DNA of 64,000 nucleotides from Streptomyces sp. R41. Lineage in GTDB: Bacteria; Actinomycetota; Actinomycetes; Streptomycetales; Streptomycetaceae. The stretch lies in assembly GCF_041053055.1 (NCBI RefSeq), contig NZ_CP163443.1:5501001-5565000 (forward strand), written 5' to 3'. Every line of letters starts with the position of its first letter. Position 1 is the stretch's first letter. Below are positions 1 through 7,735 of the stretch, piece after piece. The notes below the pieces were generated by a model. It was not told where the DNA came from. It made no database searches and worked only from the letters and a program-made list of their open reading frames with translations. The translations under genes were made by a program, and so were the position numbers.

Positions 1-15
1 GACAGTCGCCGCACA

Positions 16-393
16 TCACGCGGGTCGGTCGGCCGCCGCGCCGTCCGCGGGTACGTCGTGCCAGGCGTCCTGGGCACTCGCGTACCGGGGGAAGCGCTCC
101 AGCACGCCGCCCGCCTGGAACACGAGACCCGTGCCCGGCCGGGTGTGCACGACGCGCACCCATCCGAGCCGTTCGTGGCAGTCCTCCCACGCCGCGCACA
201 GCGGGGCCAGGACGCTGCCGTCCATGAACGTCACGCCGCTCAGATCGACGATGAGGTACAGGCGGCCGGCGTCTCGGCGGGCGTCCTCCAGGGCGTGGGT
301 GAATGCCGGGGCGGTCGTCAGGTCCAGCTCGCCGCCGGCCCGGACCACGCGGCACTCGTCGAACAGATCGGGATGCGAGCCCATACGACCCAT
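16..393 (-). CDS. STAS-domain protein (anti-sigma factor antagonist type)
   Basis: 125 aa, essentially one STAS domain (about residues 12-105) with the family core strand-loop 'VDLSGVTFMDGS' at residues 49-60. In this family the Ser after the Asp-Ser/Gly loop is phosphorylated by an RsbW/SpoIIAB-type kinase, and the unphosphorylated form frees a sigma factor. Here the loop reads D58-G59-S60 rather than D-S-S, so S60 is the candidate site. No kinase gene lies next to it inside the window, but the gene may belong with upstream genes off the left edge. It is divergent from the L,D-transpeptidase gene. Partner and target sigma are unknown. Confidence 0.85.
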   Translation of the reverse strand: MGRMGSHPDLFDECRVVRAGGELDLTTAPAFTHALEDARRDAGRLYLIVDLSGVTFMDGSVLAPLCAAWEDCHERLGWVRVVHTRPGTGLVFQAGGVLERFPRYASAQDAWHDVPADGAAADRPA

Positions 394-683
394 CTCCTAG
401 GTCTGTGGGGTGGCTTTCGCCTTGCGCAGGGCCTCTGTTGCGCGGAGCGGGACTGCACGGAGAGGGCCGGGGTCACGGGCTGCCGTGCGGCCAGCGTACT
501 GCCGTGCGGGGCAGCCGGTCGTGCCGCTTCGGGTATGCGTCGAGGTGATGACCTGCGGAGCCGTACCCGACCGGTTCCTGGCGGTTCGGGGGCGGAAGCC
601 GATCGGGAGCGTGAGCGATACCCGTTCGACCTCGTGCGACGGAGCTGACCAGTTCCTCACATGTCTCGGCCAGGCTGCCGATC

Positions 684-1463
684 ATGGCTTCATCCACCAG
701 TCGTCCGGTCCCCGTGGGGATGTCGGCCGCAGCCCTGGTCCTGTCCGTGGCGCTCGCCGGGTGCGCGGGCGCCGGGGCCGCCGAATCGGCCCCCGGAGCC
801 CTCGGCGCCCCCGGTACGACGCAAGCCATGCCTCGCCAATCCTCCGTGGACACCCGGGCGTCCGCCGCGTCCGTCCCCGCGCCTCTCCCGGGGCTGGGCC
901 CCGCGACGCTGGCCGGGATACCCGAGAACGCACGGCAAGTCGTCCTGGTCACCGGCCGGGGCAAGGACTCCCCGACAGCGCAGGTGGTGCTGTACCGGCG
1001 TACCGGCGCGGGCTGGCAGCCGGGAGCCACCTGGCCGGCCCACAACGCCCTCGAGGGATGGACGGACGACCACCACGCCGGTGATCTCCGCTCGCCCATC
1101 GGCGTGTTCGGCCTCACCGACGCCGGTGGGCTGCGTGCCGATCCCGGCACCAAGCTGCCGTACGACCGGTCGGGGGGCTTCGCCATGGGCGGCACGGGTT
1201 TCGAGGGCGAGCCGCTCGCGGGCTCCTTCGACTATGTCGTCGCGATCAACTACAACCACGAGCCCGGCACCTCCCCCCTCGACTGGACCCGCCCCCTCGG
1301 CGCGGGCAAGGGCGGCGGCATCTGGCTGCACGTCGACCATGGCGGCCCCACGCACGGCTGCGTGAGCCTGGCGCGGGAACACATGAAGGAACTGCTGCGC
1401 ACCCTCGATCCCGCCCGGCACCCGGTGATCGTCATGGGGGACGCCGGGTCCCTCGCCCGCTGA
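684..1463 (+). CDS. L,D-transpeptidase family lipoprotein
   Basis: 259 aa. A short N-region, a hydrophobic stretch and a lipobox LAGC place the lipidated Cys at about residue 27, so the protein should be membrane-anchored on the outer face. The C-terminal half ends with the YkuD catalytic signature, a His followed by 'THGCVSL', with nucleophile Cys at about 226. Such enzymes make 3-3 cross-links in peptidoglycan or attach proteins to it. Residues 30-70 are a low-complexity Ala/Pro linker. The start at 684 has only a weak ribosome site; an internal ATG at 720 would still leave the signal peptide intact. Single gene, divergent from the STAS gene. Confidence 0.85.
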   Translation: MASSTSRPVPVGMSAAALVLSVALAGCAGAGAAESAPGALGAPGTTQAMPRQSSVDTRASAASVPAPLPGLGPATLAGIPENARQVVLVTGRGKDSPTAQVVLYRRTGAGWQPGATWPAHNALEGWTDDHHAGDLRSPIGVFGLTDAGGLRADPGTKLPYDRSGGFAMGGTGFEGEPLAGSFDYVVAINYNHEPGTSPLDWTRPLGAGKGGGIWLHVDHGGPTHGCVSLAREHMKELLRTLDPARHPVIVMGDAGSLAR

Positions 1464-1498
1464 CGCCAGGTCGAGGACGTACGAGAGGTGCCGGTCGC

Positions 1499-2476
1499 CT
1501 AGGGGACGCTGACCAGGACGCGGCCGCGGCCGCCGGCGCCGACGCGGTCGTGGGCGCGGGCGATCTCGTCCAGCGGGTAGCGGTCGCCGACGTCGACGGT
1601 GAGGGCGCCTACGGCGGCCGCGGCGGTGAGGTCGCGGGCGGCCTGTCGTTTCGCCTCGGCGGGGAAGTCGTCGCTGCCCAGCAGACGCAGGGTCACGTTG
1701 CGGAACAGCAGGGGCCAGAAGGGGAGTCGGGGCCGGTCGTCGCGGGTGGCGTAGGCGGCGACGACCGCGTCGTTCGCGACGACCGCGGTGTCCAGGTCCG
1801 CGTTGTCGGACAGGGCCACCTCGACGACGCGGTGCACCCCGTCGGGCGCGTACGCGCGGATCGCCTCGGCCGGGTCCTCCCGGTCGAGGGCGACGGCGTG
1901 GGACACCACGGCGGGGTCGACGCGGTCCAGGTCCGCGCCGCGCCGCACGGTGGCGATCACCGTCGCACCGCCCCAGCGGGCGAGTTGCGCGGCCAGTGAG
2001 CCGACGCCGCCGAGTACGCCGTGCACCAGCACGATCCTGCCGTCGACCGGGCCGTCACTGAACACCGTCCGGTGCGCGGTGATCCCGGGGATGCCCAGAC
2101 TCGCGCCGAGGTCGTCGCTCAGGTGCTCGGGCAGGGGCACGGCTTGCGGGGCGGGCACCACGGTGTACTGGGCCGCGGTCCCGAACGGCCGGTAGGACTG
2201 GGCTCCGTACACCCACACCCGCTGTCCGATGCGGTGTGCGTCGATTCCCTCGCCGACGGCGTCGACGACTCCGGCCGCGTCGCTGTGCGGGACCACCCGA
2301 GGGAAGGGCATCGACGAACCGAGCCAGCCGTGCCGCTTCTTGGTGTCGCCGGGGTTGACGCCCGACACGGTCACGCGGACGCGGACCTCGCCGGGGCCGG
2401 GCTCGGGGTCGGGCAGCTCGCCGACCTGGAGCACGTCGGCCGCCGGGCCCTGCCGGTCGTACCAGGACGCGAGCAT
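1499..2476 (-). CDS. NADPH:quinone reductase-like medium-chain dehydrogenase
   Basis: 325 aa, medium-chain dehydrogenase/reductase fold. The N-terminal GroES-like half (about 1-125) has 'GVNPGDTKKRHG'. The Rossmann half has the nucleotide motif 'VHGVLGGVGSLAAQ' at about 151-164. The catalytic-zinc cysteine/histidine set of alcohol dehydrogenases is absent, which fits the zinc-independent quinone oxidoreductase (QOR/zeta-crystallin) branch using NADPH. Substrate unknown. Monocistronic as far as can be seen. Confidence 0.85.
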   Translation of the reverse strand: MLASWYDRQGPAADVLQVGELPDPEPGPGEVRVRVTVSGVNPGDTKKRHGWLGSSMPFPRVVPHSDAAGVVDAVGEGIDAHRIGQRVWVYGAQSYRPFGTAAQYTVVPAPQAVPLPEHLSDDLGASLGIPGITAHRTVFSDGPVDGRIVLVHGVLGGVGSLAAQLARWGGATVIATVRRGADLDRVDPAVVSHAVALDREDPAEAIRAYAPDGVHRVVEVALSDNADLDTAVVANDAVVAAYATRDDRPRLPFWPLLFRNVTLRLLGSDDFPAEAKRQAARDLTAAAAVGALTVDVGDRYPLDEIARAHDRVGAGGRGRVLVSVP

Positions 2477-2642
2477 GTGCGGACCTCCGTAGCCTCTCGG
2501 CGCATGCGCTTGTCGAGCGTATGCGGATCATGTCCCCAGCGCGTGGAGTCCGGGGTCGCCCGTGAGCGTGTCGACCGGCGGAAATGAGCCGCCCGCGCGC
2601 CCCCAGGCAGGTGACGCACGGGCGGCAGCCTTGTGGGGGCGG

Positions 2643-2804
2643 CTAGTTGGAGAAGTACAGGTACTTCCAGGGCCCGTACGTCGTCGTGTTCATGGTGGTC
2701 CTCAGCAGCGTGTTGGGCTTGTCGGCGCCGTAGGGGTCCGACCAGATCTCGACCGTGCGGTTCTTGCTCGTCGAGCCGAGGTGAGCGGTGCAGAAGACGT
2801 CGGC
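2643..2804 (-). pseudogene. C-terminal remnant of a secreted Ig-like/beta-domain protein
   Basis: The last roughly 53 codons of an open frame read like a genuine secreted beta-sandwich ('RTVEIWSDPYGADKPN', then a strand ending 'YLYFSN'). The frame upstream of about 2805 degenerates into Pro/Arg/Gly-rich sequence with no signal peptide. I infer the tail of an actinobacterial secreted Ig-like repeat protein whose 5' part has been lost. Family assignment rests on motif resemblance only. Confidence 0.35.
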
Positions 2805-3404
2805 GGCCGCGGGGCCCGGCCTCCGGGTCGACGACGCCGGTTCGACGACAGGCCCTAGCGGCGACTGTGCCGGCGCCGGGGGTGCGGCCGGCCCCGGCCG
2901 CCGTCCCGGTTGTCGATCTCGATGCCCCCACGCTACTCCCCCCGTACTTCGAACGGACCGGGCGAGGCACCGGTTCCGAACGCTGCCCAACGCGCCTGCG
3001 AAGGCTGCCCATCACGCCTGCGACGAGTGCCCTCCCACGCTCTGCAGGAGCGGTCGTGCGAGCGGTGGTGGCTCACCTCCGTGCGCGACGTCATGGCCGC
3101 AGCGGCCAGGCTCTGCCCGTCGCCCGGCCGAGGAGGTTTCCAGTGGCTCCATGGTGACCTCGTCCGTCAGGCCGACGTGGTGGTGGGCGTGAGCCCGTCG
3201 CTCCGGACCGACCTGCCCGGCGAGGAGGAGGCCTTACGACATCGGCGATCAGGGTGGGCCTGCGGCGATCGGGCGAGTTCCGGCCGTGGGAGAAGCGAGG
3301 AGTACCGTGAAATCAGGAAGCCCCTGTGGTTCCCTGGGCAGCCACACCGCCGTCGCCGCACGCGAGCTGTGAGCTACCGAAATCCCCGCAGACAGGCCGG
3401 CGCG
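2805..3404. other. gene-free stretch
   Basis: About 600 bases between the secreted-protein remnant and the first DUF5994 gene. Open frames here, including the long 5' extension in frame with the DUF5994 gene, have random Arg/Pro/Ser-rich composition. I see no RNA gene, convincing small ORF or strong terminator. It holds the promoter of the gene starting at 3405. Confidence 0.5.
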
Positions 3405-3932
3405 ATGTCCCACTCCGACTCTCCACGCGTGACGAAGCTTCTGCCGGACGCCGTCCACGAAGCCATCAAACCTGGGGCGGCCTTTCTGCGTCTGGAGACG
3501 AGACACGACCGTCAGGGAATTCTCGACGGTGCGTGGTGGCCGCGTTCCCGTGACGTCGGTGCCGAGCTTCCCGGCCTGATCGCCGCGCTGACCGAGCACC
3601 TTGGGCCGGTCACACGCGTCGGTCTGGACTCCAGTTCCTGGGAAGAGATGCCGACTCGTTTGATCATCGACGGCCGCGTCGTGCACATCGACTCCTTCCC
3701 GGTCGGCGACGACACAGTCCTCATCACCCGGGGCGATCAGGACCACTTCTCCCTGCTTGTGGTCCCGCCGCACGCCACGCCCGACGCGGCACGCGCCGCG
3801 ATGGCCAAAGCCGTCCATGCCGACAACCTCACGCAGGCCGAACAGATCCTCATCGACACCGGTACCGATCGAGCCCGTCCGATCACCACGGAAGACTCTC
3901 AGACGAGCCGGGAAGGTCGGGACACGCCCTGA
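3405..3932 (+). CDS. DUF5994 family protein (copy 1)
   Basis: 175 aa. The family signature 'GAWWPRSRD' lies at residues 42-50, followed by a leucine-rich segment, a predicted beta-strand block and the 'LLVVPPHATPDAARAAM' segment. Function of the family is unknown; it is common in Streptomyces near stress and micro-protein genes. I chose the ATG at 3405 because homology to the second copy (4204-4806) begins there; the frame stays open further upstream but lacks family-like sequence. Cytosolic by appearance, with no signal or membrane segment. Confidence 0.8.
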   Translation: MSHSDSPRVTKLLPDAVHEAIKPGAAFLRLETRHDRQGILDGAWWPRSRDVGAELPGLIAALTEHLGPVTRVGLDSSSWEEMPTRLIIDGRVVHIDSFPVGDDTVLITRGDQDHFSLLVVPPHATPDAARAAMAKAVHADNLTQAEQILIDTGTDRARPITTEDSQTSREGRDTP

Positions 3933-3982
3933 CACCTCAGTAGTTGCAGGGATCCGACGGCGGGACGGCACGTCGCCAGAAC

Positions 3983-4207
3983 TCATTTCTCGGTGCGACG
4001 CCACGGCCGGAGCCGCCGCAGTCCACTCATCGCGCTGCGCGCCGCGGTGGTTCGCCGCGGACCCTTGTCCGGCGGACGGGACCGGCCGGAGGGCAGGGTC
4101 ACGACGCGATCGTCGTGGCTCGTGGTGAACAGCTGAATCGCGAATGCGCCCAGGGCGATCATCGCCAGGAGCACGATGACGGTCGTAAAGGTCTCCATGC
4201 CTGTCAC
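3983..4207 (-). CDS. small single-pass membrane protein
   Basis: 74 aa with one strong N-terminal transmembrane helix (about residues 5-28, 'TTVIVLLAMIALGAFAIQLF') and a basic cytosolic tail. The GTG start overlaps the TGA stop of the upstream DUF5994 gene (GTGA), so translation is probably coupled. An ATG three codons inside is an alternative start. No family recognised; context suggests a partner of the DUF5994 protein. Confidence 0.6.
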   Translation of the reverse strand: MTGMETFTTVIVLLAMIALGAFAIQLFTTSHDDRVVTLPSGRSRPPDKGPRRTTAARSAMSGLRRLRPWRRTEK

Positions 4208-4806
4208 ACTCCTTGCGCCGGAATCGGCCCGTGCTCGATGACGCCCACGGCAGGGCCCCGAGAGGGCGTGCGACGAGTGTCATGGCCGCCTTCGGAGTCC
4301 CAGACCGTCTCCCGGGCCGAGTCCCAGTCGGCCTCGGCCGCGTTCCGGAAGAACTCGGCCTCCTGGATCAGGCCGCTCGCGGTGAGGCTGCGTGACGGAT
4401 CCGTCGCCGTGGACATCAGCCGGGCGGCTGTGACGGCGCTGGTCTCGGGTGGGATCACCAGCAGGTCCCAGCGGCCCCCGGTGTAGGAGAACAGGAGCAG
4501 CTTGTGCGGGTCCTGCTCGGCCTTGAACCAGCCGACCTTCACCACATGGCCCTGGACGGGAACCTTGCGTGGGATGACCGGCCAGAACGTGGGGTTCACG
4601 GTGACGTGAGTGATCCGCCCCCACAGCTGGTCCAAAACCGCGGTGAGCGCGGGGAGCTCAGCCATCAGATCGCGAGAGCGTGGCCACCATGCACCGTCGA
4701 TCAAGGCAGAGGCAGAGCCGGTCGGCGCCAGCTGGAGCCGGAGGAGCGGCGAAGAAGAGAAGGTCCGGTCTTCGACCGCGGGTTCGTGGAACGTGTTTGC
4801 GGTCAT
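4204..4806 (-). CDS. DUF5994 family protein (copy 2)
   Basis: 200 aa. 'GAWWPRSRD' at residues 38-46, then 'ELPALTAVLDQLWGRI' and the 'DLLVIPPETSAVTAARLM' segment align along the length of the copy at 3405-3932. The C-terminal 40 residues are acidic and low-complexity. Function unknown. First gene of a two-gene unit whose second gene (membrane protein, 3983-4207) overlaps by four bases. The two DUF5994 genes converge on each other around the membrane-protein gene. Confidence 0.85.
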   Translation of the reverse strand: MTANTFHEPAVEDRTFSSSPLLRLQLAPTGSASALIDGAWWPRSRDLMAELPALTAVLDQLWGRITHVTVNPTFWPVIPRKVPVQGHVVKVGWFKAEQDPHKLLLFSYTGGRWDLLVIPPETSAVTAARLMSTATDPSRSLTASGLIQEAEFFRNAAEADWDSARETVWDSEGGHDTRRTPSRGPAVGVIEHGPIPAQGV

Positions 4807-4995
4807 GACGCGGACCTCACCCCGGGCCGGTCATGACCGGCCCGTCTTGTGACTCGCCGAGAGCGACACGGGCGTGAAGGCCGGTGTACGAAGAGCTCTC
4901 GGTAAGTCGAGGCTACTCCTGGCCAGGGCCCGACGGACCGTTACCGTGGCGCGAGTTCAAAGGCATGCCGCCCCCCGGCCGCCCGTTGCCCGCCG

Positions 4996-5166
4996 TCAGC
5001 GGAGGGGACGACGGCCGGCACGCCGGGACCATCGGACGGAGGCGATGGCCACATCGGCCGCGAGGAGCACGATGCCGATGATGAGCAGATAGCGCAGGCC
5101 CTCGGCCGCCACGCCGATGATTCCCAGGACAACAGCTACGAGGACGAGCAGCAGGAAGAGCACCAT
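4996..5166 (-). CDS. hydrophobic micro-protein, 56 aa
   Basis: A 56-codon ORF starting ATG at 5166 (MVLFLLLVLVAVVLG) and ending with a basic tail (RWSRRAGRRPLR). It has two hydrophobic segments, about residues 2-20 and 25-41. Very similar micro-proteins are commonly annotated simply as 'hydrophobic protein' in Streptomyces. It lies 45 bases downstream of the PRC-barrel gene on the same strand, so co-transcription is likely. Membrane location is clear; role unknown. Confidence 0.75.
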   Translation of the reverse strand: MVLFLLLVLVAVVLGIIGVAAEGLRYLLIIGIVLLAADVAIASVRWSRRAGRRPLR

Positions 5167-5211
5167 GACCCGAACGCCTCCCTTGGACTGAGCTGGACTG
5201 GGTGCTGTCGC

Positions 5212-5568
5212 TCAGCGGCGCGCGAGTTGGCGTTCGCCGTTCGCGCCCGGCTGGTAGGCCATGCCGTAGTGCTGGAAGATCGCTTCCTCCTGCTCGGCGG
5301 CCAGGACGCCGTCCGTGCCGATCGAAGGGGATCTTCTCACCAGGCTCTTGGCGTAGGAGACCTTGAGGTAGTCCGGCCCGAGGATTGCCTCGTCGAGGGG
5401 GACGAAGACCAGGCGCTGGCGGGTGGGCAGCCCGGTCCTCACGGTGGCCACGGCCGGTTCGTCGGTGGTGGTGTCCACATAGATCGCCTCGAGCACACCG
5501 ATCTTGCGCCCCTTCGCGTCGACGACCTGACGGCCGCGCCACTCACGGATATCGGCTGCCTGGACCAT
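5212..5568 (-). CDS. PRC-barrel domain protein
   Basis: 118 aa. The PRC barrel occupies about residues 5-75 ('REWRGRQVVDAKGRKIG' then 'DYLKVSYAKSLV'). The C-terminal part is a short helical extension ending near 'IFQHYGMAY'. PRC barrels occur in RimM, the photosynthetic reaction-centre H subunit and many stress-type actinobacterial proteins; no specific function can be assigned. I prefer the ATG at 5568 because AAGGGAG sits about six bases upstream; a start twelve codons earlier would fall inside the leader hairpin. Confidence 0.8.
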   Translation of the reverse strand: MVQAADIREWRGRQVVDAKGRKIGVLEAIYVDTTTDEPAVATVRTGLPTRQRLVFVPLDEAILGPDYLKVSYAKSLVRRSPSIGTDGVLAAEQEEAIFQHYGMAYQPGANGERQLARR

Positions 5569-5587
5569 GCCCGCTCCCTTGGCCAAC

Positions 5588-5613
5588 GGCTCCGGCGTGA
5601 ACACGCCGGAGCC
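5588..5613 (-). promoter_or_regulatory. perfect 12-bp hairpin in the leader of the PRC-barrel gene
   Basis: GGCTCCGGCGTG, two bases, then its exact complement. It lies 20-45 bases upstream of the preferred PRC start, so it is in the mRNA leader if transcription starts upstream of it. It could be an attenuator, an mRNA stabiliser or a protein-binding palindrome. Confidence 0.4.
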
Positions 5614-5925
5614 GCCCTTCCGGGCGGTTGCACGTGAGAGTGAACCAACCCGGAATCAATATTACTGCGGCCCGTGTGGCTCGTGCATGCCTCAGACGTT
5701 TCTTTCGGGGTCCGCATGTAGAGCATGGGTGATGTTCTTTCCGTATGAATTACGCTCCGACGTGCCCTCGGCGCTGTTGCCGCCGGGGGAGTCGTGCTTT
5801 GAATTTTTTCATGGCCATTCTGCCGGTCCGGTACAGGTAATCAGCGCCATTCGGCCCATTAAGTATTTCTATGCACTTCGCGATCCATTCGTCAGCTCGG
5901 CGTAGTCCACCCGGGGCTGTCATGG
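5614..5925. other. gene-free stretch of unusually low GC
   Basis: About 310 bases with visibly lower GC than the surroundings, including runs such as 'gaattttttcatgg' and 'attaagtatttctatgcac'. Neither strand has a convincing coding frame; the frame open to 5905 on the plus strand has no good start or family resemblance. It probably contains the promoter of the PRC unit and may be acquired DNA. Confidence 0.45.
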
Positions 5926-6099
5926 TCACCGCTTGAAAGCGTGCCTGGCCTTCTCCCCGGCCTGCTTCAGGTTGCCGGAGACCCGTTCGACCCTGCCCTG
6001 CCGCTCCAGTTTCCTGTTGCGGGTGGCCCGGCCGAAGGCTTCAGTGATCCTTCCCTTGATTTCCTGCGTCTTGTTCTTGACCGTTCGTCCCACGCTCAT
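5926..6099 (-). CDS. CsbD-like stress protein, 57 aa
   Basis: 57 aa, highly basic and hydrophilic. It reads MSVGRTVKNKTQEIKG, then 'TEAFGRATRNRKLERQGRVERVSGNLKQ' split across the CsbD core pattern (Lys/Gly-rich start, 'G...N..L...G...' repeats). CsbD proteins are abundant general-stress proteins in Bacillus and actinobacteria with unknown biochemistry. Start ATG at 6099, stop at 5926. It follows the hydrophobic micro-protein gene (6125-6292) by 25 bases on the same strand, forming a two-gene unit. Confidence 0.75.
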   Translation of the reverse strand: MSVGRTVKNKTQEIKGRITEAFGRATRNRKLERQGRVERVSGNLKQAGEKARHAFKR

Positions 6100-6124
6100 G
6101 GTCGGCCTCGTCGTTGAAGGTGGA

Positions 6125-6292
6125 CTACCTGTGGCTGCGGCCGGAGCGGCGACTGCCGCCGCCGTGCCCCCGCTGGGTGAAGCCGACGATCCAGCAGATC
6201 AGCAGGACGGCCGCGGCCCACCACAGAATCTGCGTCGTGAAGCCGAACCCGAACACCACCAGGATCAGCAGAAGGAGAAGAATCCATAACAT
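6125..6292 (-). CDS. hydrophobic micro-protein, 55 aa
   Basis: 55-codon ORF from ATG 6292 (MLWILLLLLILVVFGFGF) with two membrane segments (about 2-18 and 23-38) and a Gly/Arg/Ser-rich tail. A TGGAGG ribosome site lies eight bases upstream of this ATG. An ATG in another frame three bases inside gives a longer but non-hydrophobic reading that I reject. The hydrophobic core 'LILVVFGFGF' strikingly resembles 'LILIVVLFGFGF' of the gene at 6729-6998, so the two are likely paralogues. Co-oriented with the CsbD gene. Confidence 0.75.
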   Translation of the reverse strand: MLWILLLLLILVVFGFGFTTQILWWAAAVLLICWIVGFTQRGHGGGSRRSGRSHR

Positions 6293-6728
6293 CGCCGAAC
6301 CTCCAGATCGCGGGGATTTCCTGATTCCGCGGGGTCCTGGCGAAGCGGGAAGGTGGAATGCTTCGCCCGAATGATCCGGAGTGGCATGGCCCTACACCGT
6401 GCTGTCAGTCAACGCCTGGCCGCTTCCCGTGTCAACGTGATGTCGACATAGGGGAGTTCTGAGGGTCGGGAAGGGCTGCCGGGGCGAATGGAGCGCGACG
6501 GCGGTGCGACGTCGCCGGGGGCCGGGGCGGCATGGCCCACGCCGGCCTTACTTCGCCGCATGTCCTGAGCAGGCGTCAAGTGACCATTTCTGCCGGGCAG
6601 TACGCGGTTGCGTCGCACGGTATCTGCAACCGTCGCACGGTATCTGCAACCTTCGGGCAGGACTACGCTGTGGGGAGAGGCCCCAGTCCCCGGCACCGAT
6701 GCCGTGTTCCGCTCCGGGGAGGCCCGCC
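6293..6728. other. divergent promoter region with a 20-bp tandem repeat
   Basis: About 435 bases between two divergent hydrophobic micro-protein genes. No coding frame looks real. Its only clear structure is the duplicated 20-mer at 6611-6650. Promoters for both flanking units must lie here. Confidence 0.5.
6611..6650. repeat. perfect 20-bp tandem duplication
   Basis: Two identical adjacent copies of cgtcgcacggtatctgcaac (6611-6630 and 6631-6650), about 80 bases upstream of the micro-protein start at 6729. They are preceded by ggttg and followed by a final cct, so GGTTGC and GCAACC also form an imperfect dyad around each unit. Confidence 0.8.
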
Positions 6729-6998
6729 GTGTTCGTTCTGCTTCTCATCCTGATCGTGGTCCTGTTCGGCTTCGGCTTCCTCAGTCCCGTGTGGTGGGTG
6801 GTCGCGGCCGTGTTGGTCTTCGGAGCCACCCGCTACGGCCGCGGAGGCCGGGGCCGTAGCGGCGGGTCCGACTTCGGTGAGTACCAGGACTACCGAGACC
6901 GCCGGGAGCGTCAGGACCGCTGGGATCGTCGCTACAGCCGTCAGCACCGAGCACGCTGGAACCGCGAGGACCGGCGGGACCGCGAGCGCCGCGGGTGA
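6729..6998 (+). CDS. hydrophobic micro-protein with long charged tail, 89 aa
   Basis: Starts at GTG 6729, chosen because GGGGAGG lies six bases upstream and the membrane segments start immediately. Two hydrophobic stretches occupy residues 1-16 and 20-32. A hydrophilic tail from about residue 38 to 89 is dominated by Arg, Asp, Tyr, Gln and Trp ('YRDRRERQDRWDRRYSRQ'), likely disordered or coiled. Related in its first 35 residues to the protein at 6125-6292. Function unknown. Confidence 0.75.
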   Translation: MFVLLLILIVVLFGFGFLSPVWWVVAAVLVFGATRYGRGGRGRSGGSDFGEYQDYRDRRERQDRWDRRYSRQHRARWNREDRRDRERRG

Positions 6999-7176
6999 CC
7001 GATGAATCGGCCGGGCGTCCACCGACCGGTCGTGAGGCTCACGCCGAGCAGCCGACACGGGCGGGGGTCTCGCATCCTCGCGCCCACGGTCACGGCCGTC
7101 GCCCGATCAGCAGCAGCGGCGGCCGTCCGGCCCGCCGATCAGCCCGTGAACCGCTGCTGTCAGGCCGGGGCGCCGG

Positions 7177-7559
7177 TCAGGACCTCAGGCCGGGGAGTGG
7201 TTCTGAGTCGTCGATGAAGGCGCGGGCCAGATCGGACAGACGCCGGTTGTGCGCCCGCGCGTAGCCGCGCAGTGTGGTGAAGGCTTGTTCCATGTCGATG
7301 CCCCGGCGTTCGGCGAGTTTTCCCTTGGCCTGTTCGATCAGGACGCGGCTGTTCAGCGCGGTCTGCAGTTGTTCGTTGAGGACGGTGCTGCGGTGCATCG
7401 AGCGTTGTTGCAGCAGGCTGATCGTGGCGACGTCGGCAAGAGCCTGGGCAAGGGGCGTGGCGGCCGGGTCGAAGGGGCCCGGGGTGGCGCGGAAGAGGTT
7501 CAGGGCGCCGACGATCTCGTCCCGCAGGCGCATGGGCAGAGCCTGGACCGCTCCGAACC
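7177..7559 (-). pseudogene. 5'-truncated GAF-ANTAR regulator
   Basis: The reading frame contains the end of a GAF domain ('FGAVQALPMRLRDEIVGALN') followed by a complete ANTAR RNA-binding domain (from about 'NSRVLIEQAKGKLAE' to the C-terminus). ANTAR proteins normally prevent transcription termination by binding paired hairpins. GAF-ANTAR proteins are usually about 230-250 aa; here the first usable start is the ATG at 7533 (118 aa), inside the GAF domain. GAF-like sequence continues in frame upstream of that ATG to about 7559, then loses similarity, and an in-frame TAG blocks extension near 7690. A 118-aa ANTAR protein might still be made. Confidence 0.6.
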
Positions 7560-7735
7560 GGGGTCTGGGACGTCTGCGCAGCAGCGTAGTCCTCGCCTGG
7601 TGCGACGGACCGCCCGGAGCGGCCCATTCCCAGCATGTGGACGGTGCCGAGGCGTGGTGGGGCGCACATGTCCTGTGTATTGCACACTACTTGGGCTCAC
7701 CGCCCCTTCCACCCGGCCGAGGCCCAGAAGAGTGG

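Noticed and set aside
5567..5905. 112-codon plus-strand frame in the low-GC stretch
   Set aside because: Its start lies inside the antisense of the PRC gene, there is no ribosome site and no recognisable fold. Kept as a gene-free region.
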